Below are positions 26,599-34,681 of a DNA stretch of 64,000 nt, piece by piece. Origin of the DNA: Hymenobacter edaphi (GTDB lineage: Bacteria; Bacteroidota; Bacteroidia; Cytophagales; Hymenobacteraceae). Location of the stretch: assembly GCF_003258365.1 (NCBI RefSeq), contig NZ_QHKM01000010.1, positions 96,714 through 160,713 of the forward strand, written 5' to 3'. The position numbers and the translations under genes are program-made. The stretch's first letter is position 1. Each line of letters opens with the position of its first letter. A model generated the notes under the pieces. It made no database searches, was not told where the DNA came from, and saw only the letters and a list, made by a program, of their open reading frames with translations.

Positions 26599-26976
26599 GT
26601 GGTGGCAGCATCCAGGGCATCACTGCCACCAGCCCGCCAAGCCGACCATCTGGGTTGGTTTGGCGGGCTGATTGTTGGTGCCGGCGCCATCTTCGGGCTG
26701 ACGCTGGTTTACATTCTGATTTCTCAGTCGGGCCACCTGCACCAAAGCATTACTTGGTCGGATCATCTGGCCGCGGCGACCTTGGCGCTGCACGCCCCCT
26801 TGGCACTCTGGGGCCTCGTTGGTACGGTACGGGCCGCCTGGCATCGGCGCTTCGGCCGGGCGCTGGGGTGGCTGCTGCTCACCGCCTGGGTACTGCTGGT
26901 GCTCGTTGGCGGAAGCGTTGCGGTGGGTGTGCTGGTCATCGGGACGCCCTACATTGACGAGCGGCCGGGCATGTAA
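26599..26976 (+). CDS. Small membrane protein of unknown function
   Basis: A 125-residue protein with three predicted membrane helices: GGLIVGAGAIFGLTLVYILI, LAAATLALHAPLALWGLVGT and GWLLLTAWVLLVLVGGSVAV. Loops are rich in His, Arg and Trp. Start is GTG 26599 (or GTG 26602), five bases after the mnmG stop, so it would be translated from the mnmG transcript. I do not recognise the family; the hydrophobic pattern and lack of stops favour a real gene. Confidence 0.55.
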   Translation: MVAASRASLPPARQADHLGWFGGLIVGAGAIFGLTLVYILISQSGHLHQSITWSDHLAAATLALHAPLALWGLVGTVRAAWHRRFGRALGWLLLTAWVLLVLVGGSVAVGVLVIGTPYIDERPGM

Positions 26977-27525
26977 CGTCAGTAAGGAAGCCGGTGGTGA
27001 AGTTTGCCGATGCTGCAACAACCGTGAGTCGGCCTCAGCCGCGTAGCGGCGCCGTATCGGTAGACAATAGCTGATAAAACGATTCTAAGCTGCAGCGCAG
27101 CGGCATCCGTTAGCTGCGCTGACCTTCGGCTACTGACGTCCACACTGCGCCGCGTGGCAACGGTAGTCCTGCAGGCATGGCGGGGCTGGTGGCCAGCTTG
27201 GCGACAGATGGATCAAGCGCGCTTTACTACGAAGTCGTCTGGAAAGTCTTCAAACCACCGTACGAAACTTATTGGAGCATCTGCCTGCCAGCTTTATTGA
27301 CTTGCTCAGTAGCTAAGCCCGGCATGACAACGTGACACTTACCAGTAATTTTCCAAACAGCCTTTGTACGAATTCAGTGCGTCATTTTGCGCAAACGTTT
27401 GCGCGGATTATTGAGGCCTGGAAAGCCGGTGCAGTTGTTTTATGCCTGCAATGCGCGCTTCAGGCGCACTTTCTAGGCTTGTCCGTCGGCATAAACCTCA
27501 CGCTCGTTTTATACCAAGCGGGCAG

Positions 27526-27534
27526 TTATCCACA
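27526..27534 (+). promoter_or_regulatory. Isolated perfect DnaA box
   Basis: TTATCCACA, the consensus DnaA box, about 3.4 kb left of the dense cluster at 30.9-31.4 kb. Confidence 0.6.
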
Positions 27535-27585
27535 TTATGCCCGCCCGTCATTACGGGTGATTCGCTACTTGTCGGCTGTTACCCA

Positions 27586-27593
27586 TATTTTTG
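27586..27593 (+). promoter_or_regulatory. Candidate -7 element before the methyltransferase gene
   Basis: TATTTTTG, matching TAnnTTTG, 64 bp before the GTG start at 27657. Confidence 0.5.
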
Positions 27594-27656
27594 TATCTGT
27601 AGTCGCAGCCGGCGCCCGTGCCCGGCTGTTTTGTTTGCTGTCTGATTAGCTGCTTG

Positions 27657-28556
27657 GTGTCGAACGTACGCGTAGAACAGTGCCCGATTTGCGGGAATAG
27701 TGAGTTTCGTCCCAAAATGGTCGTCGAAGACTATTCGGTGAGCCACGAAAGCTTTGCCATCACGCAGTGCACCGCCTGCAGCCTGCTGCTGACCAACCCG
27801 CGCCCCGACGAAGCCAGCCTGGGCCGCTACTACGAAAGCCCGGCCTACATTTCGCACACCGATACCCACCAGGGCCTGATCAACCAGGTGTATAAAGTGG
27901 CGCGCAAGTTCACCGTGCGCCAGAAGGTGGCCCTGCTCGCCCGCGAAGCCCCGCGCCGCGGCCGCGTGCTCGACTACGGCTGCGGCACCGGCTACTTCCT
28001 GCACGCCGCCAAAGAGGCCGGCTGGCAGATTGCGGGTTTCGAGCCCAACGATTCGGCCCGCCGCCTAGCCGAGCAGAACACCGCTCAGCCCATTGCCCAC
28101 GGCGAGCTGAGCCAGTTCGCGCCCGCGTCCTTCGACGTCATCACGCTCTGGCACGTGCTGGAGCACATTCTCGACCTGAACGCCACGCTTGAGCAGCTCG
28201 TCACCCTGCTCAAGCCCGACGGCATCCTCGTCATTGCCGTGCCCAACGCCGAAAGCCCCGACGCGCAGTACTACCGCGAGCAGTGGGCCGCCTACGACGT
28301 GCCGCGCCACCTCTATCACTTCACGGCCAAGACCGTGGGCCGCCTGCTCGGCAAGCATCACTTGCAGCTGCGCCGTACCTTGCCCATGAAGCTCGACGCG
28401 TTTTACATCAGCCTGCTCAGCGAGCAGTACCGCGCCGAGCGCGACGGCGGCATTCTGGCCGCGCTGCGCTCGGGCTACAAATCGAACCGGCAGGCCGGGC
28501 AGAACGGCGGGCAGTATTCCAGCCTGATTTTCGTGGCCGAACGCGCGACCCGGTAG
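27657..28556 (+). CDS. Class I SAM-dependent methyltransferase with N-terminal zinc ribbon
   Basis: About 299 residues. The N-terminus carries CPIC (residues 9-12) and CTAC (about 38-41), a zinc-ribbon found in a group of methyltransferases acting on cell-surface or small-molecule substrates. The SAM motif I is VLDYGCGTGYFL (about 103-114). ITLWHVLEHI and LKPDGILVIAVPN are motifs of the Methyltransf_23 group, and DVPRHLYHFTAKTVGRLL is typical. GTG 27657 is preferred: the frame opens at 27618 but those residues (MPGCFVCCLISC) do not look conserved. The gene follows mnmG in other Bacteroidota too. Substrate unknown. Confidence 0.87.
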   Translation: MSNVRVEQCPICGNSEFRPKMVVEDYSVSHESFAITQCTACSLLLTNPRPDEASLGRYYESPAYISHTDTHQGLINQVYKVARKFTVRQKVALLAREAPRRGRVLDYGCGTGYFLHAAKEAGWQIAGFEPNDSARRLAEQNTAQPIAHGELSQFAPASFDVITLWHVLEHILDLNATLEQLVTLLKPDGILVIAVPNAESPDAQYYREQWAAYDVPRHLYHFTAKTVGRLLGKHHLQLRRTLPMKLDAFYISLLSEQYRAERDGGILAALRSGYKSNRQAGQNGGQYSSLIFVAERATR

Positions 28557-28634
28557 CCCGCGCCGCCGGCGGCTTTTTAAAGCTACCCGGTGGGGTAGGG
28601 GAGGGCCCAACCCGCTCATTGTCAAGCTCCGGCC

Positions 28635-28958
28635 ATGCGCACCGCTCGTCTCTTGCTACGTTTTTCTTTCCGGGGGCCGCTGCGGCGGCTGGGCCTGGTG
28701 CTGGCCCTGGCCGCGCTGAGCGCCCCGCCGCCGATGGCCCAGGACATACCCGCCCGCCCCGATTCCGTCGTTGTACCTTCGCCGGCGGCGCCGGTACGGC
28801 CCGATTCGGTGCGCGCTCCGGCAGGGCCGCCCGAGCCCCCGCCCGATGCCGAGCCCACGCCCGGTCCCGTGTCGCGGCGGGCGGGCTGGACCATCCTCGG
28901 GGCCTGCGCCCTGCTTACGCTTTCCACGCTGCTGCTCTACAATGTTCGTTCGCGTTAG
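28635..28958 (+). CDS. Small Pro-rich membrane-anchored protein
   Basis: A 107-residue protein: Arg-rich N-terminus with a signal-like helix (LGLVLALAALSAPPPMAQ), a Pro/Ala/Asp-rich middle of about 50 residues, and a C-terminal membrane helix (WTILGACALLTLSTLLLY). The gene overlaps the next start by 17 bp, which implies coupling with the Ig-like lipoprotein. I do not recognise a family; the secretion signal, tail anchor and overlap support it being real. Confidence 0.65.
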   Translation: MRTARLLLRFSFRGPLRRLGLVLALAALSAPPPMAQDIPARPDSVVVPSPAAPVRPDSVRAPAGPPEPPPDAEPTPGPVSRRAGWTILGACALLTLSTLLLYNVRSR

Positions 28959-30570
28959 TCCTGCTTTGTTTTTGCTGCCCGCCGGCCTGTGCCTCGCGGG
29001 GTGCGCCGCCATCAGCCAGCCCGAAGGCGGGGCCCGCGACACGGAAGCGCCCAAGCTGGTGAGCAGCAACCCCAAAAACGGCGCTACCAACGTCAAGGAG
29101 CAGAACATCCGGCTGGAGTTTTCGGAATCGGTGCAGCTGAAAGACTTGAGCAAGAACCTGCTCATCACGCCCACCATTTCCGAGAAAAACCCCTACAAGC
29201 TGCGCGAGGAGCGCCGCGCCATCGAGCTGCGCTTTGAGAAGCCGCTGGAGCCGAACACGACCTACGTGTTCAACTTCCGCGGCGCCGTGGTCGACATCAC
29301 CGAAAGCAACCCCGCCAGCGACGTGGTGCTGGCCTTCAGCACCGGCGCGGCGCTGGATTCGGGCCGGGTGCGCGGCTCGGTCACGCAGCTGCTCAACGGC
29401 CAGCCCGAGGCCGAGGCCGTCATTGCCCTCTACCCCGCCGCCGACACGGCCGACATCTTCCGCAACCCGCCCTACTACCAGACGCGCGCCGACAAGGGCG
29501 GCCAGTTTGAGCTGCGCAACGTGCGCGAGGGCAGCTACCGCATCTACGCGCTGGTTGATAAGAACAACAACAGCCGCTACGAGGAGCCCGAGCGCGTGGC
29601 CTACCTGCCCCAGCCCATCGAGCTGCGCCCGCGCCTCGATACGCTGCGCCTGGTATCGGTGCGGCCCGATTCGCGGCGCCCGCTGATTCTGTCGCAGCAA
29701 ACCGGACCCGACCAGTTCCGCATCGGCTTCAACGAGGGCCTGCAGCAGTTTACGCTGGCAGCCCTGGGCCAGCCGCCCGCCCCGGCCCTGGCCGAAACGG
29801 CGTCCCTGCTGGAGCGGGGCCGCACGCTCAACATTCTGCGCGCCCCGGCCGTGCCCGCCGGCCGCTACCTGCTCACGGCCATCGACAGCGCCGGCAACCG
29901 GGGCGTCGACACGGTGAACGTGCGCTTCGAGGGCCAGACGCCCGCCACCAGCCGCCGCGGCGCCCAGTACCAGGTGGTGGGCAACCCGCGCGACGTGTAC
30001 CGCCAGGGCCAGCTCAAGCTGCAGTTTCTGGCCCCGGTGCGCGTAGCCACCGATAAGCCCTTCGGCAGGCTGGTGGAAGACTCCGTGACGCGGCGCCCGC
30101 TGCGCCTGCCCGCCGATGGCACCCTCAGCCCCGACCGCACCCTGCTGACGGTAAACCTGAACACCCGGGCCCGCACCGGCATCGTCTTCGTGCCCGATAC
30201 CACCGCCATCCTGGCCATTGGCGGGCAGCCGCTGCGCCTGCGCCCGGTGCGCCTGCGCGTGACGGACCAGGCCAGCACCGGCACCATCTCGGGCACCATC
30301 AATACCAAGTACCGCGGCTTCGAGCTGCAGCTGCTCGACCAGAACTACCAGATCGTGCGCACCGTGGCCGGCGGACCGCGCACCTTCCGCTTCGACAACG
30401 TGGACCCGGGCACCTACCGCCTGCGCGTGCTCATCGACGCCGACAACGACGGCCGCTGGCGCGGGGGCGACCCGAAGCTGCGCGTGCCGGCCGAACCCGT
30501 GTACCTGCTGCCGCAGACGCAGCAGGTGCGCGCCAACTGGGAAATCGAAAACCTGGTGCTGACCTTCTAA
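28942..30570 (+). CDS. Ig-like (Big_5) domain lipoprotein
   Basis: A 542-residue predicted lipoprotein, lipobox LCLAGC with Cys21. The first domain, PKLVSSNPKNGATNV...IRLEFSESVQL to NFRGAVVDITESNPASDVVLAFSTG, is the Bacteroidota Ig-like domain (Big_5 type). The rest is a series of beta domains, including a carboxypeptidase-regulatory-like one near residues 115-190 (FELRNVREGSYRIYALVDKNNN). Another at the end reads FRFDNVDPGTYRLRVLIDADND. It is probably on the outer membrane. ATG 28942 lies inside the 3' end of the previous gene. The mnmG-methyltransferase-Ig lipoprotein order is common in Bacteroidota. Confidence 0.86.
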   Translation: MFVRVSPALFLLPAGLCLAGCAAISQPEGGARDTEAPKLVSSNPKNGATNVKEQNIRLEFSESVQLKDLSKNLLITPTISEKNPYKLREERRAIELRFEKPLEPNTTYVFNFRGAVVDITESNPASDVVLAFSTGAALDSGRVRGSVTQLLNGQPEAEAVIALYPAADTADIFRNPPYYQTRADKGGQFELRNVREGSYRIYALVDKNNNSRYEEPERVAYLPQPIELRPRLDTLRLVSVRPDSRRPLILSQQTGPDQFRIGFNEGLQQFTLAALGQPPAPALAETASLLERGRTLNILRAPAVPAGRYLLTAIDSAGNRGVDTVNVRFEGQTPATSRRGAQYQVVGNPRDVYRQGQLKLQFLAPVRVATDKPFGRLVEDSVTRRPLRLPADGTLSPDRTLLTVNLNTRARTGIVFVPDTTAILAIGGQPLRLRPVRLRVTDQASTGTISGTINTKYRGFELQLLDQNYQIVRTVAGGPRTFRFDNVDPGTYRLRVLIDADNDGRWRGGDPKLRVPAEPVYLLPQTQQVRANWEIENLVLTF

Positions 30571-30590
30571 ACGGCCTTGCTGAGCTTAGC

Positions 30591-30635
30591 CCACCACAAA
30601 GCCCCGGTGCTGCCCGCGCCGGGGCTTTGTGGTGG
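30591..30635 (+). terminator. Terminator after the Ig-like lipoprotein gene
   Basis: A perfect 17-bp stem (30591-30607 with 30619-30635), 21 bp past the stop. It closes the mnmG-side operon before the origin region. Confidence 0.85.
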
Positions 30636-30839
30636 ACGCTTGCGTTAGCACTACCGCCGTTGCGGTCTGCATTGTCGCCGGTTGTCCCGGCTCATAGGCC
30701 AGGGTCGGATGGCCCGATGCGGCGTCGGCTCCGGCCCCGGACCGGCGTATAGTGGCCCGCCATTCGCGCCGCTTGGCCCGAGCGGCTATCTACCTGTGAC
30801 CCTGTGCCATAGCCCCGGTTTCAACCGCCTGAAACCAAT

Positions 30840-31390
30840 CCGAGCATATTCGCGCAAGTAACTATGCCCTGATTATCAAGCCGGTTCTTACAGGCTCACA
30901 GGCGGTTATCCACGTTTCCACAGCCAATTGTGGAATTCTGCACCCCCTAAAACCGGGTCGGGCAGTCGACAGGGGATAACGCGTGGATAACGCGCTGATA
31001 ACCTGTGAGCAACAGGGGATAAACAGGGGAAAAGATTTTTTGGTCCTGTCGGGCCGGTAGCAGTGTCCGCCGCCTGTGGATAGCCGTGGACAACTTCCCC
31101 ACGGTTTTGGGGCTTTCCACTTTCCACTAACGTGTTAATTCACAGGGTTGTGCACAAGTGTGTGGATTGTCGAAAAGCCTGTTAATTGGCAGATAATCAC
31201 GCCTGTAATTTGCACATGCCATGTGGATAGCCGGTGTATAAGCCGGTTCTTGTGCACATGTTATCAAGCCCTGTGTATAAGCCTGTTAGATATCCACTTA
31301 TGAACAGCCCTAACAACTGAAGACAAAAAAGAATCTTTAAATTTTTTTCAGTAAAAAGTTATTAGTCCCGTGGATAACCCGGGTCGGAAC
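30840..31390. other. oriC: Probable chromosomal replication origin (oriC)
   Basis: A 1-kb gene-free stretch dense in DnaA boxes. One box matches the relaxed consensus TTATNCACA exactly: 31272-31280 (reverse, TTATACACA). Five boxes differ at one position: 30906-30914 (TTATCCACG), 30982-30990 (reverse), 31075-31083 (reverse, CTATCCACA), 31222-31230 (reverse, CTATCCACA) and 31369-31377 (reverse). Weaker boxes lie at 31085-31093, 31148-31156, 31161-31169, 31233-31241 and 31290-31298. An AT-rich stretch at 31320-31365 (runs of A and T) is a good DNA-unwinding element, flanked by boxes on both sides. mnmG lies 4 kb away, and parS-type sites lie 19 and 28 kb to the right. dnaA is not in the window. 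The bases between 30636 and 30840 show nothing recognisable. Confidence 0.85.
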
Positions 31391-31587
31391 GCACAGGCTC
31401 ACAGGAGGATGAATGCCTGTAAACCTGTGCGTTCCGATTCGGCTGCCGGTGCCGGACCAGCCCGAACGGCGGCCGGCCGCAAAGCCGGCCGCTCGATCAG
31501 GCCGGCGCGGCGCGAGCAGGCTGCCGGTTTCACCCGCCGGCGCGGGCAGTGCGTATACAGCCCGCCGCTGTTCATCGGAAGCCCCGT

Positions 31588-32079
31588 ATGCCGTTCAACT
31601 ACGACCAGGATTTTCGCCACGTCGATTTTCGCCAGCACCCCGAGCGGTACCGGGTGGGCAAGGGCGAGCAGGGCGTCTTGCTGGTGCAGCCCTATAAAAG
31701 CGAAATCCTGCCCTTCTGGCGCTTCAAGAGTCCCGCCGTAGCCCGCGAGTCGTCCGAGACGATTTACGGGCTGTTTCTGGCCTATCTGAAGGCCGACGAC
31801 TTCGTGGGGGCCGACATGGCCCGCAAGTTTCTGCAGATGGGCTTTACCCGGGCCCGGCGCTATGCCAACCACCGCGGCGGCAAAAAGTACGAAGGCCCCG
31901 TGCCCGCCGACAAAAAGGGCCAGAGCGGCGCCCACGGCCGCCCCGAGCGCCCCCGCGACCCGGAAGACCCCGAAAAAGCCGAAGCCGCCGCCATCTTCAA
32001 GGCCAAGTGGGACGAGGCCAAACAGCACCCCGACTACCTGCGCCAGAAGGAAGCCTTCGAACTGCGCTACGGCAAATGA
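31588..32079 (+). CDS. DUF4385 family protein
   Basis: A 163-residue soluble protein matching the DUF4385 pattern: FDYxxDFRxxDFRxHPExYRVGKGEQGVLLVxPYKSEILPxWRFK near the start, then VGADMARKFLQMGFTRARRYANHRGGKKY. The middle is a charged linker rich in Lys, Pro, Glu and Arg, and the C-terminus repeats a W/Y-rich helix (FKAKWDEAKQHPDYLRQKEAFE). Function unknown. It sits between two DnaA-box clusters, within the origin region. ATG 31588 gives the family start; the longer frames upstream are not supported. Confidence 0.82.
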   Translation: MPFNYDQDFRHVDFRQHPERYRVGKGEQGVLLVQPYKSEILPFWRFKSPAVARESSETIYGLFLAYLKADDFVGADMARKFLQMGFTRARRYANHRGGKKYEGPVPADKKGQSGAHGRPERPRDPEDPEKAEAAAIFKAKWDEAKQHPDYLRQKEAFELRYGK

Positions 32080-32199
32080 GTTCGTTTTTCGTGACGCGTT
32101 GTTTGTTTTTCGACGCCCTTTATCCACCACTGGCCACGTGCATAGGTGGATAACTGCCCAACACGAACAACGAAAAACAAACAACGAAAAACGAAGAAC
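32080..32199. repeat. Nested palindrome: inverted DnaA-box pair inside AT-rich inverted arms
   Basis: Outer arms 32080-32112 and 32171-32199 are inverted copies; GTTGTTTGTTTTTCG and TCGTTTTTCG each have an exact inverse. Between them lies a perfect 9-bp inverted pair of DnaA-like boxes, TTATCCACC at 32119-32127 and GGTGGATAA at 32145-32153. The element fills most of the gap between the DUF4385 gene and the next gene. Confidence 0.75.
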
Positions 32200-32247
32200 C
32201 AGACTCCTACCTTTACCCAGCTACCAACCTCCAAACCTCCTCCCGAT

Positions 32248-32727
32248 ATGAATACGCCCCAACCCCGCAGCACCGACGAAAACGAAATCGTGCTGGGCCA
32301 AGGCATGGGCCCGCTTAAGTTTGGCGCCAGCATGGACGAAGTCCGCACCCTGATGGGGGAGCCGGAAGAAATTGAAGAGTCGGAAGACGACGACGAGTTC
32401 GAGCACCAGGCTTGGAACTACCTCGAGGAAGGCTACTCGCTGTACTTCGACCGCGAGGACGACTACCGCCTCTCCTGCATCGAAACCGACCACCCCGGCA
32501 TGCGCCTCTACGGCGAGCCGATTCACAGCAAGTCGCTGGCCGCTATCCAGGAGCTGATGCGCCGCCACGGTCACGGGCAGGGCGAAATGGAAAAGGTGGA
32601 CACCGGCGAAGTGCGCCTCTCCTACGAAAAGGAAATGATTGACCTTTACTTCGACGAGGACGAGCTGCAGTTTATCAACTTCGGCGTGTTCATCAACGAC
32701 GACCTGGACGTGCAATGGCCCGGCTAG
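32248..32727 (+). CDS. Acidic conserved hypothetical protein
   Basis: A 159-residue strongly acidic protein. The opening IVLGQGMGPLKFGASMDEVRTLMGEPEEIEE recalls proteins with a SmpA/BamE-like or knr4-like small fold (G.(I)(K)FG.S.(D)EV...LG.P). No signal peptide is present. Later segments (YLEEGYSLYFDRED, YEKEMIDLYFDEDELQFINFGVFIND) are short beta strands. I do not assign a function. It lies in the origin region between DnaA-box groups; ATG 32248 is the first in-frame ATG after the palindrome. Confidence 0.75.
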   Translation: MNTPQPRSTDENEIVLGQGMGPLKFGASMDEVRTLMGEPEEIEESEDDDEFEHQAWNYLEEGYSLYFDREDDYRLSCIETDHPGMRLYGEPIHSKSLAAIQELMRRHGHGQGEMEKVDTGEVRLSYEKEMIDLYFDEDELQFINFGVFINDDLDVQWPG

Positions 32728-32734
32728 CCCCAGG

Positions 32735-32777
32735 TTATCCACAAAAACGCCGCTTTTTAATGTTGATAAGTGGATAA
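32735..32777. promoter_or_regulatory. Third DnaA-box group beside an AT-rich stretch
   Basis: A perfect TTATCCACA at 32735-32743, then reverse boxes at 32761-32769 (TTATCAACA) and 32769-32777 (TTATCCACT). An AT-rich stretch runs to about 32810. It may be an auxiliary part of the origin, which would then extend over about 1.9 kb and include two genes. Confidence 0.6.
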
Positions 32778-32869
32778 GTTCTTGATAATAAAGATTCCGT
32801 AATGCAAATGCAACCGGAGAAGTACAAGTCTCGTATAGCTCCGGCATCGTGCCAAACCGGCCTGAAATG

Positions 32870-32902
32870 AAAAAGCCGCTCCCCGACGGGAGCGGCTTTT
32901 TT
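32870..32902. terminator. Bidirectional terminator after the phosphate transporter gene
   Basis: A 14-bp stem (32870-32883 with 32888-32901), with A's on the left and T's on the right. Confidence 0.85.
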
Positions 32903-32926
32903 GTGCGCCGGCGCGGGGCAGGCTGT

Positions 32927-34327
32927 TTACAGCAGCGCCCGGAACAGCAGGAACAGCACGCCCGACAGCACCATGGTCACGGGAAGCGTGAGCACCCAGG
33001 CCAGGGCAATGTTGCGCACCATCTGCGGGTTCAGGTTCTTGATGCCGCGGTTGGCCACCATCGAGCCGGCAATGGCCGACGAGAGGACGTGGGTGGTGGA
33101 GGAGGGCAGGTGCAGCTGCGTGCTCAGCCCGATCATGGTGGCCGCTACCAGCTCCGAGGAGGCGCCCTGGGCGTAGGTCAGGTGCTCCTTGCCGATCCGC
33201 TCCCCGATGGTCACCACGATGCGCTTCCAGCCCACCATGGTGCCGATGCCCAGCGACAGGGACACGATGAGGATAACCCACTTGGGGGCGTAGTCGGTGA
33301 AGCCGCGCATGTCCTCGATGGCCGCGTCGTAGGTTTTGCGGTCCTGCGGGCTCAGGCTCACCCGCTCGCTGCCGGTGAGCTTTTTGGCGCGGCTGTAAGT
33401 GAGCAGAATGGCCTTGCGGATCTGAAACCGGTCGGTTTCGGGCAGCTGCTTCACGTCGGTCTTGCCGGCGAAGATGCGGTCCAGCGTGGCCGTCTGCTGG
33501 TTGATTTCCTGCAGGGCCTTCTGCTCGTCGGGGGCCAGCTCGCTGGCATTCACGCGGCTCATTACCTGCTCCACCTTGGTCAGGGAGGCGCGCATGTCCA
33601 GCGGGTTCTTGGAGGCGTCGAGGGCGAACTTGAAGGGCAGAATGCCGATGAGGATGAGCATCACCAGGCCCACGCCCTTCTGCCCGTCGTTGGAGCCGTG
33701 GAAAAAGCTCACCAGGGTGCAGGTCGCAATCAGGATCAGGCGAATCCAGAGGGGCGGGGGCTTGCGCTTGTGCGGCTCCTTGAAGATGGCCTTGGACTTG
33801 ACGAAGCGCTTGAGCACGAACATCAGGATGATGGTGAGCGTGAAGCCGAACAGCGGCCCGACCAGCAGGGCAATGCCGGTTTCGGTGGCCTTGCTCCAGT
33901 TGACGGCCGCGCTGTTGGCGCCGGGCAGCAGCGAGAAGGCAATGCCCACGCCCAGAATGGAGCCGATGAGCGCGTGCGAGGACGAGGCCGGAATGCCGTA
34001 GTACCAGGTGCCCACGTTCCAGATGATGGCCGCCAGAATCAGGGCGCCCACCATGGCAATGCCGTGGTAGATGTTCTGGTCGACCAAACTCTCGACGGGC
34101 AAGAGGTACACGATGCCCATGGCCACCCCGATGCCGCCGCCGAACACGCCGATGAAGTTCCAGAACGCCGACCAGATGACGGCCACCCAGGGCCGCAGGG
34201 TGTTGGTGTAAATGACGGTGGCCACGGCGTTGGCCGTGTCGTGAAAGCCGTTGACGAATTCAAACGCGCAAGCGGCAATCAGACACACCAGCAGCAGCAG
34301 GAGCACTTGAGGCTCTAAGCCAAGCAT
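32927..34327 (-). CDS. PiT family inorganic phosphate transporter
   Basis: A 466-residue inner-membrane Pi:cation symporter. The PiT signature occurs twice as expected for the inverted repeat family: FVNGFHDTANAVATVI (about residues 24-39) and, in the second half, GLSTQLHLPSSTTHVLSSAIAGS. IPASSSHALIGSILG and FFHGSNDGQKGVG are also diagnostic. The central cytoplasmic loop is long (about 235-330) and charged. About ten membrane helices are visible. It is transcribed alone, away from glyS. No phoU-like partner is adjacent. Confidence 0.93.
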   Translation of the reverse strand: MLGLEPQVLLLLLVCLIAACAFEFVNGFHDTANAVATVIYTNTLRPWVAVIWSAFWNFIGVFGGGIGVAMGIVYLLPVESLVDQNIYHGIAMVGALILAAIIWNVGTWYYGIPASSSHALIGSILGVGIAFSLLPGANSAAVNWSKATETGIALLVGPLFGFTLTIILMFVLKRFVKSKAIFKEPHKRKPPPLWIRLILIATCTLVSFFHGSNDGQKGVGLVMLILIGILPFKFALDASKNPLDMRASLTKVEQVMSRVNASELAPDEQKALQEINQQTATLDRIFAGKTDVKQLPETDRFQIRKAILLTYSRAKKLTGSERVSLSPQDRKTYDAAIEDMRGFTDYAPKWVILIVSLSLGIGTMVGWKRIVVTIGERIGKEHLTYAQGASSELVAATMIGLSTQLHLPSSTTHVLSSAIAGSMVANRGIKNLNPQMVRNIALAWVLTLPVTMVLSGVLFLLFRALL

Positions 34328-34681
34328 AAGGGAAGGGGTTGGTGAGCGAAGGGAAATGGGCCGCCAAAAGTACGGGCGGCAAAAAGGGGGGCAAGATTAT
34401 GAAATTGTTACTGAGCGCGCTGCCCCCGGCGCCGGCGGTCAGGCCTTGTACCAAAGGTTCTGCAAAAAGTTTAACAATAGTAGCGGCCCGCGCCCGTACT
34501 TCGCGGGCGGAGCCTTGGGCGGCCGCATGCGGCGCTTCGCATCTTCGCCCTACTTTTGCCCCTGATTTAGCCCGCAGAGGTTAGCGTTGAGAACCAAGAG
34601 GCAGCCGGCCGCTCTCTGGCCCGCCGGTTTATCTTCTCGGATCCAGGTTCTAGCTTCTAAGCTCCCACTTCTCCTTATCCA
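34328..34681. other. Divergent promoter region between phosphate transporter and glyS
   Basis: A 354-bp gene-free interval serving two divergent genes. A strong -7-like element for glyS lies at 34551-34558. I see no further repeats or RNA genes; open frames here lack family features. Confidence 0.6.
34551..34558 (+). promoter_or_regulatory. Candidate -7 element for glyS
   Basis: TACTTTTG, matching TAnnTTTG, 123 bp before the start codon. Confidence 0.5.

Larger units (their letters stand above)
26977..27656. other. 680-bp intergenic region without a convincing gene
   Basis: This stretch has lower GC than its surroundings and no credible open frame. It holds hairpin-forming repeats: GCCGC-GTA-GCGGC near 27039, and CAGCGCAG/CTGCGCTG near 27090-27120, the latter in a block resembling dispersed Hymenobacter repeats. 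It also has a perfect DnaA box at 27526-27534 and a promoter-like TATTTTTG at 27586-27593. Confidence 0.6.

Noticed and set aside
27332..27649. Open frame of 105 codons before the methyltransferase
   Set aside because: No recognisable sequence; it spans a DnaA box and the promoter-like element and fits non-coding DNA better.
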